NCBI RefSeq assembly: GCF_048270095.1
Contig: NZ_JBLWTL010000015.1
Location: forward strand, 1 to 64,000
Length of the DNA stretch: 64,000 nucleotides
Direction: 5' to 3'
From: Maricaulis sp048270095
Lineage (GTDB): Bacteria; Pseudomonadota; Alphaproteobacteria; Caulobacterales; Maricaulaceae
The number at the start of each line of letters is the position of its first letter. Position 1 is the stretch's first letter. The notes beneath the pieces were generated by a model, which was not told where the DNA came from, did no database searches, and worked only from the letters and a program-made list of their open reading frames with translations. Shown here one piece after another: positions 16,734 to 25,482 of this stretch. A program made the translations under genes and the position numbers.

Positions 16734-18146
16734 TCAGGCAGCGCCGCCGACGGTCAGACCGGCGATTTTCAGGCTTGGCTGGCCGACCCCGACCGGCACG
16801 CCCTGGCCACCCTTGCCACACATGCCAACGCCCGGATCCATCGCGAAATCATCGCCGATCATGGTGATCTGGGTCAGCGCCGTCGGGCCATCGCCGATCA
16901 GGGTTGCGCCCTTCACAGGGGCCTCGATCTTGCCATTGCGGACCCGATAGGCCTCGGTGCACTGGAAGACGAATTTGCCCGAGGTGATATCGACCTGGCC
17001 GCCGCCGAAATTGACCGCATAAATCCCGTCCGTCAGGCTGGCGACCATTTCCTCCGGCTTGTGCTGGCCGCCCAGCATATAGGTATTGGTCATGCGTGGC
17101 AGGGGTGGATAGGCGTAGGATTGCCGGCGGCCATTGCCGGTCGGTGCCTGGCCCATCAGCCGCGCATTCATCCGGTCCTGCATATAGCCGACCAGAATCC
17201 CGTCCTCGATCAGCACGGTGCGCTCGGTCGGCGTGCCCTCATCATCAATGGTGAGCGAGCCGCGACGCTTTTCCATCGTGCCGTCATCGACAATGGTGAC
17301 GCCGCGCGATGCGACGCGCTCGCCCATGCGGCCGGCGAAGGCCGAGGAGCCCTTGCGGTTGAAATCGCCTTCCAGCCCGTGACCGACGGCTTCGTGCAAC
17401 AGCACGGCAGGCCAGCCAGGGCCAAGCACCACATCCATCACACCGGCGGGAATATCGATGGCGTCCAGATTGACGCGCGCAATCCGCATCGCCTCATTGG
17501 CCAGGCCTTTCCAGGCGTCCGGCGCGATCCACTGATCGAACTCGGCGCGCCCGCCGGCACCGGCCGAGCCGGTCTCGCGGCGGCCATCACGCTCGACCGT
17601 GACCGAGACATTGAGGCGGACGAGCGGGCGGATATCGGTTTTCATATCGCCATCGGCGCGCAGGATGGAGATCGAGCGTGTCGAGCCGGCGATCGAGGCG
17701 CTGACCTGGACCACGGATGGATCCTTGGCGCGGCAATAGGCGTCGATCTCCTGCAACAGGGCGGATTTGACCTCGAAGGCCGGATTGGCGACCGGGTCAA
17801 TCGCGTCATAGAGCTTGCGGTTGGTGCCCGCAGGCGGCGGCGCGAGGATGGCCGCCGGGCCGCGCTTCACGGCCGAGGCCGTCTCGGCGGCGCGCTTGAC
17901 CGCGTCCAGTGTCGGGTCCGAGGAATGGGCATAGCCAAAGGCTTCACCGGAGACGCAGCGCAGGCCGAAGCCGCGGCTGGTGTCAAAATTGGAGGCCTTC
18001 ATGCGGCCATCATCGAAGACCAGCGATTCCGAGGCCGCGGTCTCCAGAAACAATTCGCCATCATCGGCACCGGACATCGCCTCGGCGAGCACAGGCCGGA
18101 CATCGTCAGCATCGAATTCGAACTGGGAGATCGGTTCGTCGGACAT
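16734..18146 (-). CDS. tldD: metalloprotease TldD
   Basis: TldD works with TldE (PmbA) as a cytosolic metalloprotease that trims unfolded or modified peptides. The zinc site HEAVGHGLEGD is intact at about nucleotides 17370-17402. FDDGRMK near the N-terminus and the Gly-rich GMCGKGGQGVPVGVGQP at the C-terminus are also family features. The start at 18146 has GAGG 8 bases upstream and gives 470 residues; an ATG at 18185 would add 13. No tldE partner lies in the window. It diverges from the cytochrome oxidase operon. Confidence 0.95.
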   Translation of the reverse strand: MSDEPISQFEFDADDVRPVLAEAMSGADDGELFLETAASESLVFDDGRMKASNFDTSRGFGLRCVSGEAFGYAHSSDPTLDAVKRAAETASAVKRGPAAILAPPPAGTNRKLYDAIDPVANPAFEVKSALLQEIDAYCRAKDPSVVQVSASIAGSTRSISILRADGDMKTDIRPLVRLNVSVTVERDGRRETGSAGAGGRAEFDQWIAPDAWKGLANEAMRIARVNLDAIDIPAGVMDVVLGPGWPAVLLHEAVGHGLEGDFNRKGSSAFAGRMGERVASRGVTIVDDGTMEKRRGSLTIDDEGTPTERTVLIEDGILVGYMQDRMNARLMGQAPTGNGRRQSYAYPPLPRMTNTYMLGGQHKPEEMVASLTDGIYAVNFGGGQVDITSGKFVFQCTEAYRVRNGKIEAPVKGATLIGDGPTALTQITMIGDDFAMDPGVGMCGKGGQGVPVGVGQPSLKIAGLTVGGAA

Positions 18147-18541
18147 GATGGGCCTCACTTCTGCTTCTTCGGATGGGTTAGACATAGTTCAGCGCGTGCC
18201 CTGAGGGAATAAGCACGGGTCCGGGCAATCGCAGCGTTTCGCCGATTCGAGCCCTGCCATGCCTGCCCAGACTGAGACGATTGGACGCACGCGCGCCGCC
18301 GCCCGGCCGTGAAACCGCAAATCCGATAGTGATTTCATGTGGAAAGCCAGCCTATGACAGTCCGTAGCCGGGCCGGTAAGCGACTGAACAGCTTGAATTT
18401 TTCTGAAAATTGGACCAAGCCCTGCTCAACGCGCTACAAAAAGTGTGCTTGGTGACCTGACAGCGTCAGTGACCACCTCTATATTCCGCCGCCATCGGTG
18501 AGGGTTTCCTCACCTTCACGCCTGACTTGTATGGGGAAGCC
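18147..18541. other. 395-base divergent intergenic region, tldD / coxB
   Basis: This spacer separates the divergent tldD and cytochrome oxidase operons and should hold both promoters. The part around 18395-18420 is AT-rich (TTGAATTTTTCTGAAAATTGG), unlike the surrounding DNA. A CTGAC-AGC-GTCAG inverted repeat lies near 18458-18470. One GATTC (CcrM target) is seen near 18240. I cannot place a convincing -35/-10 pair. Confidence 0.5.
18497..18514 (+). promoter_or_regulatory. perfect hairpin in coxB 5' leader
   Basis: GGTGAGG, a GTTT loop and CCTCACC make a perfect 7-bp stem ending 27 bases before the coxB start codon. It is clear of the ribosome site and could affect mRNA stability or bind a regulator. 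Function is not known. Confidence 0.45.
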
Positions 18542-19378
18542 ATGCGTTTCTTGACCGCAATTGTGCTTACTTGGATCACCGCATCCACTTCCGCCCTGGC
18601 GCTGAATGTGCCGGCGGACGGGGGATTGAACCTCCCGCGCGCCGTGACGCCAATCATGGAGCGGATCGGCGAGTTCCACACCTTGCTGCTGTGGATCATC
18701 ATTCCGATCACGCTCTTCGTCATGGCCCTGCTCGTCTGGTGCATGTGGCGTTACAATTCGAAGAATAACCCGGTCCCCAGCAAGAGCAGCCATAATACGA
18801 TGCTCGAAGTGGTCTGGACCGCTCTGCCGGTTGTGATCCTGATCGCCATTTCGGTCTTCTCCTTCCCGCTTCTTTATTATCAAGAAGAGATTCCTGACGC
18901 CGATTTCACCATCAAGGCGACCGGAAACCAGTGGAACTGGACCTATGAGTATCCCGACCAGGGCGCGATGGAATATCTCTCCATCATGGTTCCTGAAGCG
19001 GATCTCCAGCCGGGTCAGCACCGCAATCTCTCGGTCGATTACCCGCTGGTCGTGCCGATTAATGCGGTCGTCCGTCTGCAGGTGACCGCGACCGACGTGA
19101 TCCACAATTTCGCAATGCCGGCCTTCGGGACCAAGATCGACGCCATTCCTGGCCGCATCAATGAGTCCTGGTTCCAGGTCACAGAGGAAGGCACTTTCTA
19201 CGGTCAGTGCTCGGAATTGTGCGGCCTCGGCCATGCCTTCATGCCGATCGAGGTTCGTGTCGTATCCCAGGACGTGTTTGACGCCTGGATCGCGGCAGAG
19301 CCGGGTACGGATGAATCGAATGCCGTAATTGCCGCATACGAAGCCGCGCGGGATACGCGCCTGGCGCAACTCGATTAG
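18542..19378 (+). CDS. coxB: cytochrome c oxidase subunit II
   Basis: Subunit II of the aa3-type oxidase takes electrons from cytochrome c through the dinuclear CuA centre. The 278-residue protein has a signal peptide, two membrane helices (about residues 45-70 and 92-115) and a periplasmic cupredoxin domain. The CuA ligands are all present: DVIHNF, then GQCSELCGLGHAFM with both cysteines, histidine and methionine. The aromatic patch QWNWTYEYP is also intact. The start at 18542 has GGGGA upstream. It is first in the oxidase operon, 14 bases before ctaD. Confidence 0.97.
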   Translation: MRFLTAIVLTWITASTSALALNVPADGGLNLPRAVTPIMERIGEFHTLLLWIIIPITLFVMALLVWCMWRYNSKNNPVPSKSSHNTMLEVVWTALPVVILIAISVFSFPLLYYQEEIPDADFTIKATGNQWNWTYEYPDQGAMEYLSIMVPEADLQPGQHRNLSVDYPLVVPINAVVRLQVTATDVIHNFAMPAFGTKIDAIPGRINESWFQVTEEGTFYGQCSELCGLGHAFMPIEVRVVSQDVFDAWIAAEPGTDESNAVIAAYEAARDTRLAQLD

Positions 19379-19392
19379 GAATGGGCTGAACC

Positions 19393-21021
19393 ATGTCTGC
19401 TGACGCCGCAAATCACGACGCTCACATCCCAAGCATGTGGGACTGGAAGCGCTGGGTATTCTCGACCAATCACAAGGACATCGGCACGATGTACCTGATC
19501 TTCGCGATTCTCGCGGGGATTATTGGTGGCGGAATGTCCGGACTGATCCGTTGGGAACTGGCCGAGCCGGGCTTGCAGGTCTTCGACGGCATGGCGTTCG
19601 GCGGTTTCTTCGGCGATGCCCAGGGCTATAACGTCATCACCACGATGCACGGCCTGATCATGATCTTCTTCATGGTTATGCCGGCGATGATTGGCGGCTT
19701 CGGCAACTGGTTCGTGCCGCTGATGATCGGCGCGCCGGACATGGCCTTCCCGCGCATGAACAACATCTCCTTCTGGCTGCTGCCCTTCTCCTTTGCGCTG
19801 GCCCTGATGTCGATGTTCGTGCCGGGCGCGGGTGGTGCCAATGGTTTCGGTGGTGGCTGGGTCATGTATCCGCCGCTCTCGACGATGGGTCATCCGGGCC
19901 CTGCGATGGATCTTCTGATCCTGTCGCTGCACATTGCCGGTATCAGCTCCATCCTCGGTGCGATCAATTTCATCACCACGATTTTCAACATGCGCGCGCC
20001 GGGCATGACCATGCACAAGATGCCCTTGTTTGCCTGGTCGATCCTGGTCACCGTCTTCCTGCTTCTGCTCTCGCTGCCCGTGCTGGCCGGCGCCCTGACC
20101 ATGCTGCTGACGGACCGTAATTTCGGCACCGCTTTCTTCGATCCCGCCGGTGGCGGCGATCCGGTGATGTATCAGCACCTGTTCTGGTTCTTCGGACACC
20201 CGGAAGTCTACATCCTGATCCTGCCCGGTTTCGGCATGGTCTCTCACATCGTCTCGACCTTCTCCAAGAAGCCGATCTTCGGCTATCTCGGCATGGCCTA
20301 TGCCATGGTCTCGATCGGTGCGATCGGCTTCATTGTGTGGGCGCACCACATGTTCACCGTCGGTATGCCGGTTGACCTGAAAGCCTATTTCGTCGCCGCC
20401 ACCATGGTGATCGCGGTGCCGACCGGCATCAAGATCTTCTCCTGGATTGCCACGATGTGGGGCGGTTCGATGGAATTGCGCACGCCAATGCTGTGGGCGA
20501 TCGGTTTCATCTTCCTGTTCACCGTTGGTGGCGTGACCGGCGTCGTGCTGGCCAATGCCGGCATCGATGTCTCGCTTCACGACACCTATTACGTCGTCGC
20601 CCACTTCCACTATGTGCTGTCACTCGGCGCCGTGTTCGCGATCTTTGCCGGCTGGTATTACTGGTTCGAGAAGATCTGGGGCGTGAAATACAACTCCATC
20701 CTGGCCCGCTTGCAATTCCTCTTCTTCTTCGTGGGCGCCAATGTGATCTTCTTCCCGCAGCACTTCCTGGGTCTGCAGGGCATGCCGCGCCGCTATGTCG
20801 ACTACGCAGACGGCTTTGCCTTCTGGAACGGCGTTTCGTCCTGGGGCTATGTGATCATGCTGGTGGGTATGGTGCTGTTCTTCGCCGTGCTGATCGAGGC
20901 GGCACTGCGCCGTCGCAAGGCTGACGCCAATCCATGGGGCGAAGGCGCCACCACGCTGGAGTGGACCTTGTCCTCACCGCCGCCTTTCCATCAGTTCAAC
21001 GAGCTGCCACGGATCAAATAG
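19393..21021 (+). CDS. ctaD: cytochrome c oxidase subunit I (aa3 type)
   Basis: The catalytic subunit reduces oxygen at the heme a3-CuB site and pumps protons. The 542-residue product has twelve membrane helices. Diagnostic segments are MHGLIMIFFMVMPA (heme ligand), WFFGHPEVYILILPGFG (CuB histidine and the cross-linked tyrosine), WAHHMFTVG (two CuB ligands) and HDTYYVVAHFHYVLS (the heme a and a3 ligands). The GHPEVY glutamate of the D channel marks it as a type A oxidase. Six bases separate its stop from the ctaB start. Confidence 0.98.
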   Translation: MSADAANHDAHIPSMWDWKRWVFSTNHKDIGTMYLIFAILAGIIGGGMSGLIRWELAEPGLQVFDGMAFGGFFGDAQGYNVITTMHGLIMIFFMVMPAMIGGFGNWFVPLMIGAPDMAFPRMNNISFWLLPFSFALALMSMFVPGAGGANGFGGGWVMYPPLSTMGHPGPAMDLLILSLHIAGISSILGAINFITTIFNMRAPGMTMHKMPLFAWSILVTVFLLLLSLPVLAGALTMLLTDRNFGTAFFDPAGGGDPVMYQHLFWFFGHPEVYILILPGFGMVSHIVSTFSKKPIFGYLGMAYAMVSIGAIGFIVWAHHMFTVGMPVDLKAYFVAATMVIAVPTGIKIFSWIATMWGGSMELRTPMLWAIGFIFLFTVGGVTGVVLANAGIDVSLHDTYYVVAHFHYVLSLGAVFAIFAGWYYWFEKIWGVKYNSILARLQFLFFFVGANVIFFPQHFLGLQGMPRRYVDYADGFAFWNGVSSWGYVIMLVGMVLFFAVLIEAALRRRKADANPWGEGATTLEWTLSSPPPFHQFNELPRIK

Positions 21022-21026
21022 GCGCC

Positions 21027-22022
21027 ATGGCGGATACTTCCACCAACTCCGGCGTTCATCGCACTGAGGGCGGGGCCGTTTCAACGGCCTCGCCCCGCGA
21101 TTATTTTGACCTGATGAAGCCGCGTGTGATGACGCTCGTCGTCTTCACCGCCTGCGCCGGTCTGGTCGCTGCTCCGGTCGATATGGATCCGGTTCTGGCA
21201 GCGATCGCGATTCTCAGCCTGGCCGTGGGTGCCGGTGCGGCCGGTGCGCTCAACATGGCCTATGACGCCGATATCGATGCCATCATGCAGCGCACCCGCA
21301 AGCGGCCCATCCCGCGCGGGGCTGTCAGCAAGGCCGATGCCTATGGCCTGGGCATTATCGCCTCCATCCTGTCGGTATTGATGATGGCGCTGGCGAGCAA
21401 TTATCTTGCCGCCGGCCTTCTCGCTTTCTCGATCTTCTTCTACGCCGTCATCTATTCGATGTTTCTCAAGCGCTCGACGCCGCAGAATATCGTCATTGGC
21501 GGCGCCGCCGGCGCTTTCCCGCCGATGATTGGCTGGGTCGCCGCGACCGGCCATATCTCGCTCGATGCCTTCATTCTCTTCATGATCATCCTGCTGTGGA
21601 CGCCGCCGCATACCTGGGCGCTGGCGCTCTATAAATGCGGCGATTATGCCGCCGCCGGCATTCCGATGATGCCGGTCGCCAAAGGGCCGAAATCCACCCG
21701 GCTGCAAATCCTGCTCTATTCCATCGTGCTGGTTGTCTTCGCCGGTGCACCTGTGCTGACCGGCCTTGGCGGTATCGCCTATGCCCTGACTTCGCTCGGC
21801 GGCGGGGCCCTCTTCCTGCTGCTCGCCTGGCGGGTGTTCAACTCACGCGCCGGTGAAGCCGGTTCGGCCGAGGAGGGCGCGCTCTATGCCGTCCGCGCCG
21901 GCGACAAGGCTGCGCGCGACCTGTTCGCCTATTCCATCGGTTATCTCACCGTCCTTTTTGCCGCATTGATTATTGAGCACGGATTTGGTGCCTATATGTC
22001 GGTCCCGGGAGTAGGTGGATGA
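21027..22022 (+). CDS. ctaB: protoheme IX farnesyltransferase (heme O synthase)
   Basis: CtaB adds a farnesyl group to heme B to make heme O, the precursor of the heme A used by this oxidase. The 331-residue membrane protein of the UbiA superfamily has the first prenyl-diphosphate motif NMAYDADID (residues 76-84) followed by RTRKRPIPRG, and a second region with KCGDYAAAGIPMMPV. The start at 21027 matches the spacing to ctaD; longer forms would overlap ctaD heavily. Its stop overlaps the coxF start by four bases. No ctaA (heme A synthase) is in the window. Confidence 0.96.
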   Translation: MADTSTNSGVHRTEGGAVSTASPRDYFDLMKPRVMTLVVFTACAGLVAAPVDMDPVLAAIAILSLAVGAGAAGALNMAYDADIDAIMQRTRKRPIPRGAVSKADAYGLGIIASILSVLMMALASNYLAAGLLAFSIFFYAVIYSMFLKRSTPQNIVIGGAAGAFPPMIGWVAATGHISLDAFILFMIILLWTPPHTWALALYKCGDYAAAGIPMMPVAKGPKSTRLQILLYSIVLVVFAGAPVLTGLGGIAYALTSLGGGALFLLLAWRVFNSRAGEAGSAEEGALYAVRAGDKAARDLFAYSIGYLTVLFAALIIEHGFGAYMSVPGVGG

Positions 22023-22276
22023 GCGATATCAAGGACGACACTCTGAAGACTGACGCGCCGGCGGCGACGCCGCCTGAGCCGGCCAGCCAGTCTGTGTTCC
22101 AGGCCCATGAAGGCGTGCCGACCGGGGAATTCGTCGCGCTGACGCCCGAGCAGACCGCAGCACGCAAGCGCCGCAATATTGCGATCGGCCTGAGCCTGCT
22201 GGCTTTTTGCGCCCTGGTCTTCGTCGTCACCGTGATCCGGATCGGGCAGAATTTCGCCGAGGCGGGTGCGGTATGA
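22019..22276 (+). CDS. small CoxF-like cytochrome oxidase operon protein
   Basis: This 85-residue protein has a Pro/Ala-rich cytoplasmic N-terminus, a TPEQTAARKRRNIAIG segment and a single C-terminal membrane helix (about residues 57-77). Proteins of this form sit between ctaB and ctaG in alphaproteobacterial oxidase operons and are usually called CoxF. A role in assembly is presumed from position. It overlaps ctaB by four bases (ATGA) and ctaG by four bases, so the three are translationally coupled. Confidence 0.85.
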   Translation: MSDIKDDTLKTDAPAATPPEPASQSVFQAHEGVPTGEFVALTPEQTAARKRRNIAIGLSLLAFCALVFVVTVIRIGQNFAEAGAV

Positions 22277-22836
22277 AGGCGTCCCTCGACAAGAATGCGC
22301 GCGTCGCGCTGTTTGCCGGCGTCGCAGCTGTGACCATGGTCGGCGCTGCGTTCGCGTCCGTGCCACTCTACAGCCTGTTCTGCCAGGTGACCGGCTATGG
22401 CGGTACAACCCAGGTCGCGCTTGGCGAAGCGGGTGAAGTGCTCGACCGCGAAATGACCGTCCTGTTCGACGCCAATACGGGCCGCGGCCTGCCCTGGGAG
22501 TTCGAGCCGGTACAGCGCTCGCTGACCCTGAATGTCGGCGAGAGCGGCCTGGCCTACTACCGGGCGACCAATACCTCCAATCACCGTATCACCGGCGTGG
22601 CGACTTATAATGTGGCGCCATTCAAGGCGGCGACCTATTTCTCCAAGATTGAGTGTTTCTGCTTTACAGAACAAACGCTTGAGCCCGGCGAAAGCATTGA
22701 TATGCCGGTCCTGTTCTTTGTCGATCCGCTGATCGCCGAAGAGCGTTTCCTGGATGATGTTCACACCATCACCCTGTCCTATACGTTTTTTGAAACCGAT
22801 GAGGCTGCGTCTTCGCCAAGCGATGCCGCGCCTTAG
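22273..22836 (+). CDS. ctaG: cytochrome c oxidase copper-insertion protein CtaG/Cox11
   Basis: CtaG (Cox11) delivers copper to the CuB site of subunit I. The 187-residue protein has a short cytoplasmic tail, one membrane helix (residues 11-30) and a periplasmic immunoglobulin-like domain. The copper-binding pair is IECFCFTEQ (Cys128 and Cys130), and the conserved juxtamembrane cysteine is Cys37. The start at 22273 forms an ATGA overlap with the preceding coxF-like gene, which fixes it over the longer in-frame start at 22207. Confidence 0.96.
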   Translation: MKASLDKNARVALFAGVAAVTMVGAAFASVPLYSLFCQVTGYGGTTQVALGEAGEVLDREMTVLFDANTGRGLPWEFEPVQRSLTLNVGESGLAYYRATNTSNHRITGVATYNVAPFKAATYFSKIECFCFTEQTLEPGESIDMPVLFFVDPLIAEERFLDDVHTITLSYTFFETDEAASSPSDAAP

Positions 22837-22906
22837 CATTGAACCTTTGTCCCGTCGCGGTTATCACCGCCCGACAGGACTGATTTGAAGTCGCAGGAGA
22901 TTCGCG

Positions 22907-23746
22907 ATGGCTGGGCATGCCGTAAAGCACGATTACCACTTGGTCGATCCGAGCCCGTGGCCGTTTGTCGGCTCGCTGGGCGTATTCCTTCTGGCGCTTG
23001 GCGCCGTGGGCAATATGAAAGGCCTTGTCGGTCCCGATCATCCGCTCGCCATCCTCTATGCTGATGGCGGTTGGGGCGGTCTGATCCTCGGCTTCGCCGT
23101 GGTCATCTACACGATGATCGGCTGGTGGGGCGATGTGATCAAGGAATCCAACCGCGGTGATCACACGCCTGTGGTGGATATCGGCCTTCGCTACGGCATG
23201 ATCATGTTCATCGCGTCTGAAGTGATGTTCTTTGTCGCCTGGTTCTGGGTCTTTTTCGAATACGCGATCTTCCATGAAGTCCGCATCGATCCGGCCCTGG
23301 CCTCCTGGCCGCCGGCCGGGATCGAGACTTTCGACCCCTGGCACATCCCGCTGATGAACACGCTGGTCCTGTTGCTCTCCGGCACGACCGTGACCTGGGC
23401 TCACCATGCCCTGCAGCATGATGATCGCAAGGGTGCCAAGCTCGGCCTCCTTTTGACCGTCATTCTCGGCCTCTGCTTCACGGCGCTGCAGGCGATCGAA
23501 TACGCCGAAGCCGGCTTCTCGATTTCCGGCAATCTGTATGGTTCGGCCTTCTTCATGGCGACGGGCTTTCATGGCGCCCACGTCATTATCGGCACCATCT
23601 TCCTGGCCGTCTGCCTGTTCCGCCTGATGGCGGGCCAGATGTCCGCCAAGAAGCATTTCGGTCTCGAGGCTGCGGCCTGGTACTGGCACTTCGTTGATGT
23701 GGTCTGGCTCTTCCTGTTCACCTTCGTCTACGTCGTTTACCAGTAA
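22907..23746 (+). CDS. coxC: cytochrome c oxidase subunit III
   Basis: The 279-residue protein has seven membrane segments with the family blocks YHLVDPSPWPFVGS near the N-terminus, MFIASEVMFFVAWFWVFFEY (conserved glutamate) and ATGFHGAHVIIG in the C-terminal half. The end WYWHFVDVVWLFLF is typical. Subunit III stabilises the oxidase and its proton uptake. The ribosome site CAGGAG lies 8 bases before the ATG. It follows ctaG after a 70-base gap. Confidence 0.97.
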   Translation: MAGHAVKHDYHLVDPSPWPFVGSLGVFLLALGAVGNMKGLVGPDHPLAILYADGGWGGLILGFAVVIYTMIGWWGDVIKESNRGDHTPVVDIGLRYGMIMFIASEVMFFVAWFWVFFEYAIFHEVRIDPALASWPPAGIETFDPWHIPLMNTLVLLLSGTTVTWAHHALQHDDRKGAKLGLLLTVILGLCFTALQAIEYAEAGFSISGNLYGSAFFMATGFHGAHVIIGTIFLAVCLFRLMAGQMSAKKHFGLEAAAWYWHFVDVVWLFLFTFVYVVYQ

Positions 23747-23757
23747 CCGGAACGGAT

Positions 23758-24120
23758 ATGGAAAAACCCTCCCCCTTCGCCGCCGGCCTCTCGGGTCGCT
23801 GTCCGAAGTGTGGGGAGGGGGCCATGTTCAAGGGCCTGTTGGCGCTCGCGCCGCGTTGCGATGCGTGCGGCGCCGATTTCGAGAGCGCCGATGTCGGTGA
23901 TGGTGCGGCGGTGTTCGCGCTCTTCATTGTCGGTTTCCTTGCCATCGTGCTCTTCCTGCTGACGGCGGTCGCCTTCCGGGGCCTGCCCTGGTGGGGGCAT
24001 ATGATCATCCAGGTCCCGTTTATCTTTGGCGCGTCCATTCTGTGTCTGCGTCCGCTCAAGGGCCTGCTCTTTGCGCTGCAGTTCGAGCATGACGCACAAC
24101 AGGGCCGGCTCGACGATTAG
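23758..24120 (+). CDS. DUF983 family membrane protein
   Basis: This 120-residue protein has two CxxC pairs (Cys15/Cys18 and Cys34/Cys37), giving a zinc-ribbon-like head, and then two membrane helices. That pattern defines DUF983, which is regularly found between coxC and surf1 in alphaproteobacteria. The function is not established; a role in oxidase assembly or metal handling is plausible from context. It starts 11 bases after coxC. Confidence 0.88.
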   Translation: MEKPSPFAAGLSGRCPKCGEGAMFKGLLALAPRCDACGADFESADVGDGAAVFALFIVGFLAIVLFLLTAVAFRGLPWWGHMIIQVPFIFGASILCLRPLKGLLFALQFEHDAQQGRLDD

Positions 24121-24168
24121 GCCAGGCTCCGGCCCTGGCTCGCACCCGGGGAGGTGAGGACGACCCTC

Positions 24169-24852
24169 ATGCCATATTTCAGACCGCTCCCCGTCCTGAC
24201 CGTCTTCAGCGCGCTCGCGCTCGCCCTGCTCCTGACACTGGGCGTGTGGCAGATGCAGCGCATGGAGTGGAAGGCGCAGCGCATCGCCGCCTATGCCGAA
24301 CGCGGCGCTGTGACCTCCTTCCGCGAGGCGCTGTGTGGCGCGCATGCCGGTGTCTTCGGCCCGAGCATCACCGCCCCGGCACCCCTGGCCGGGCCGCAAT
24401 TGCGCTATTACGCCCTGCGCGGCCAGCCGGGCTGGGTCCGGATCGGACGGATGCCCGCACCCGCCTGCACTCCGGACGAGCCGCAGCGCTATCTGTTTGT
24501 GGAATCGGGCTTTGAGGATCTGGACGGCACTATCATCGCCCGGCCACAAGCCTGGCGCCTGGAAGTGTTTCCCAGGCCGGGACGCTTCGCCAGCGGAAAC
24601 GATCCGGATACCAATCAGTGGTATATCTTTGATCGGGACATGATGGCGCAGGCCCTCGACACGGACCCCGGCCAGGTGCTCGAAGTCTGGGCCCGGGCCG
24701 ATCTGGGTCTGCCGACCAGCCTGAGCCAGACGCCGCCGTCCAAGCATCTGGGCTATGCGGTGACCTGGTTTGGATTGGCGGCGGCATTGATTGGTGTGTA
24801 TCTGGCTTTGCACATCGCCCGCGGGCGATTGCGGCCAGCAGCCAGGCCGTAG
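24169..24852 (+). CDS. SURF1 family oxidase assembly protein
   Basis: SURF1 supports heme a insertion into subunit I. The 227-residue product has the two expected membrane helices at its ends (about residues 7-25 and 195-215) and a periplasmic domain between them. Recognisable segments are LGVWQMQRMEWK, which is the family GxWQxxRxxWK signature, and NQWYIFD. A GTG 15 bases upstream is an alternative start, but GAGG is better placed for the ATG at 24169. Last clear member of the oxidase operon. Confidence 0.92.
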   Translation: MPYFRPLPVLTVFSALALALLLTLGVWQMQRMEWKAQRIAAYAERGAVTSFREALCGAHAGVFGPSITAPAPLAGPQLRYYALRGQPGWVRIGRMPAPACTPDEPQRYLFVESGFEDLDGTIIARPQAWRLEVFPRPGRFASGNDPDTNQWYIFDRDMMAQALDTDPGQVLEVWARADLGLPTSLSQTPPSKHLGYAVTWFGLAAALIGVYLALHIARGRLRPAARP

Positions 24853-24903
24853 CAGACGACGCGTAAACAGCCGGCAGAGAAACGGCAGGACAGGAGCAGG
24901 CGA

Positions 24904-25482
24904 GTGGCAGTTTGGCGCGACGTGGAAATCGAACAATCCCTGATGGCCCAGGGCATCCGCCTGAGCGCGCCGACGCTCGAGGATTATGAAAACTGGGCCA
25001 AGCTACGTGGCGCCAGCCGCAGTCATACCGAGCCGTGGGAGCCTGCCTGGACAGCCGATGAGCTCAGTCGCAGCGCGTTCAAGCGCCGCCTCGAACGCTA
25101 TCAGATCGACCGTCAATCGGGGGCCGGCTACCCCTTCTTCGTTTTCCGCAGCCGCGACAATGTCCTGCTCGGCGCCTGCAATCTCAACAATGTCCGCCGC
25201 GGTGTCCAGCAGAGCGCCGATATCGGCTATTGGATCGGAACTCCTTATATTCGTCAGGGACATACGCGCATGGCCGTGCGGCGTATCATGGCCTTTGCCT
25301 TTGACAATCTCGGCCTCCACCGGGTCGAGGCGGCCTGCCGTCCGGAGAACAGGGCCTCACGCAAACTGCTCAAAAGTATCGGTTTCCAGTTCGAGGGCCG
25401 CGCGCGTGCTTTCCTCAATATTGCCGGCGAATGGCATGATCATGATCGTTTCGCGCTGCTCAATACCGATCCGAGACTATGA
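24904..25482 (+). CDS. GNAT N-acetyltransferase, RimJ/RimL-like
   Basis: This 192-residue acetyltransferase has the RimJ-type order: RLSAPTLEDYENWAKLR, LGACNLNNVRRGVQQSADIG, YWIGTPYIRQGH (acetyl-CoA loop region), then HRVEAACRPENRASRKLLKS and a final GEWHDHDRFAL. RimJ relatives acetylate N-terminal residues of ribosomal or other proteins; the target here is unknown. It uses a GTG start at 24904 with GGAG upstream. Its stop overlaps the start of the EAL gene by four bases (ATGA). Confidence 0.88.
   Translation: MAVWRDVEIEQSLMAQGIRLSAPTLEDYENWAKLRGASRSHTEPWEPAWTADELSRSAFKRRLERYQIDRQSGAGYPFFVFRSRDNVLLGACNLNNVRRGVQQSADIGYWIGTPYIRQGHTRMAVRRIMAFAFDNLGLHRVEAACRPENRASRKLLKSIGFQFEGRARAFLNIAGEWHDHDRFALLNTDPRL

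Noticed and set aside
15367..18212. Two long plus-strand open frames (527 and 511 codons)
   Set aside because: They are antisense to the TonB receptor and tldD, both of which have intact family motifs.
19375..20610. 411-codon minus-strand open frame
   Set aside because: Antisense to ctaD, with a His/Asp/Arg-rich product and no recognisable domain.
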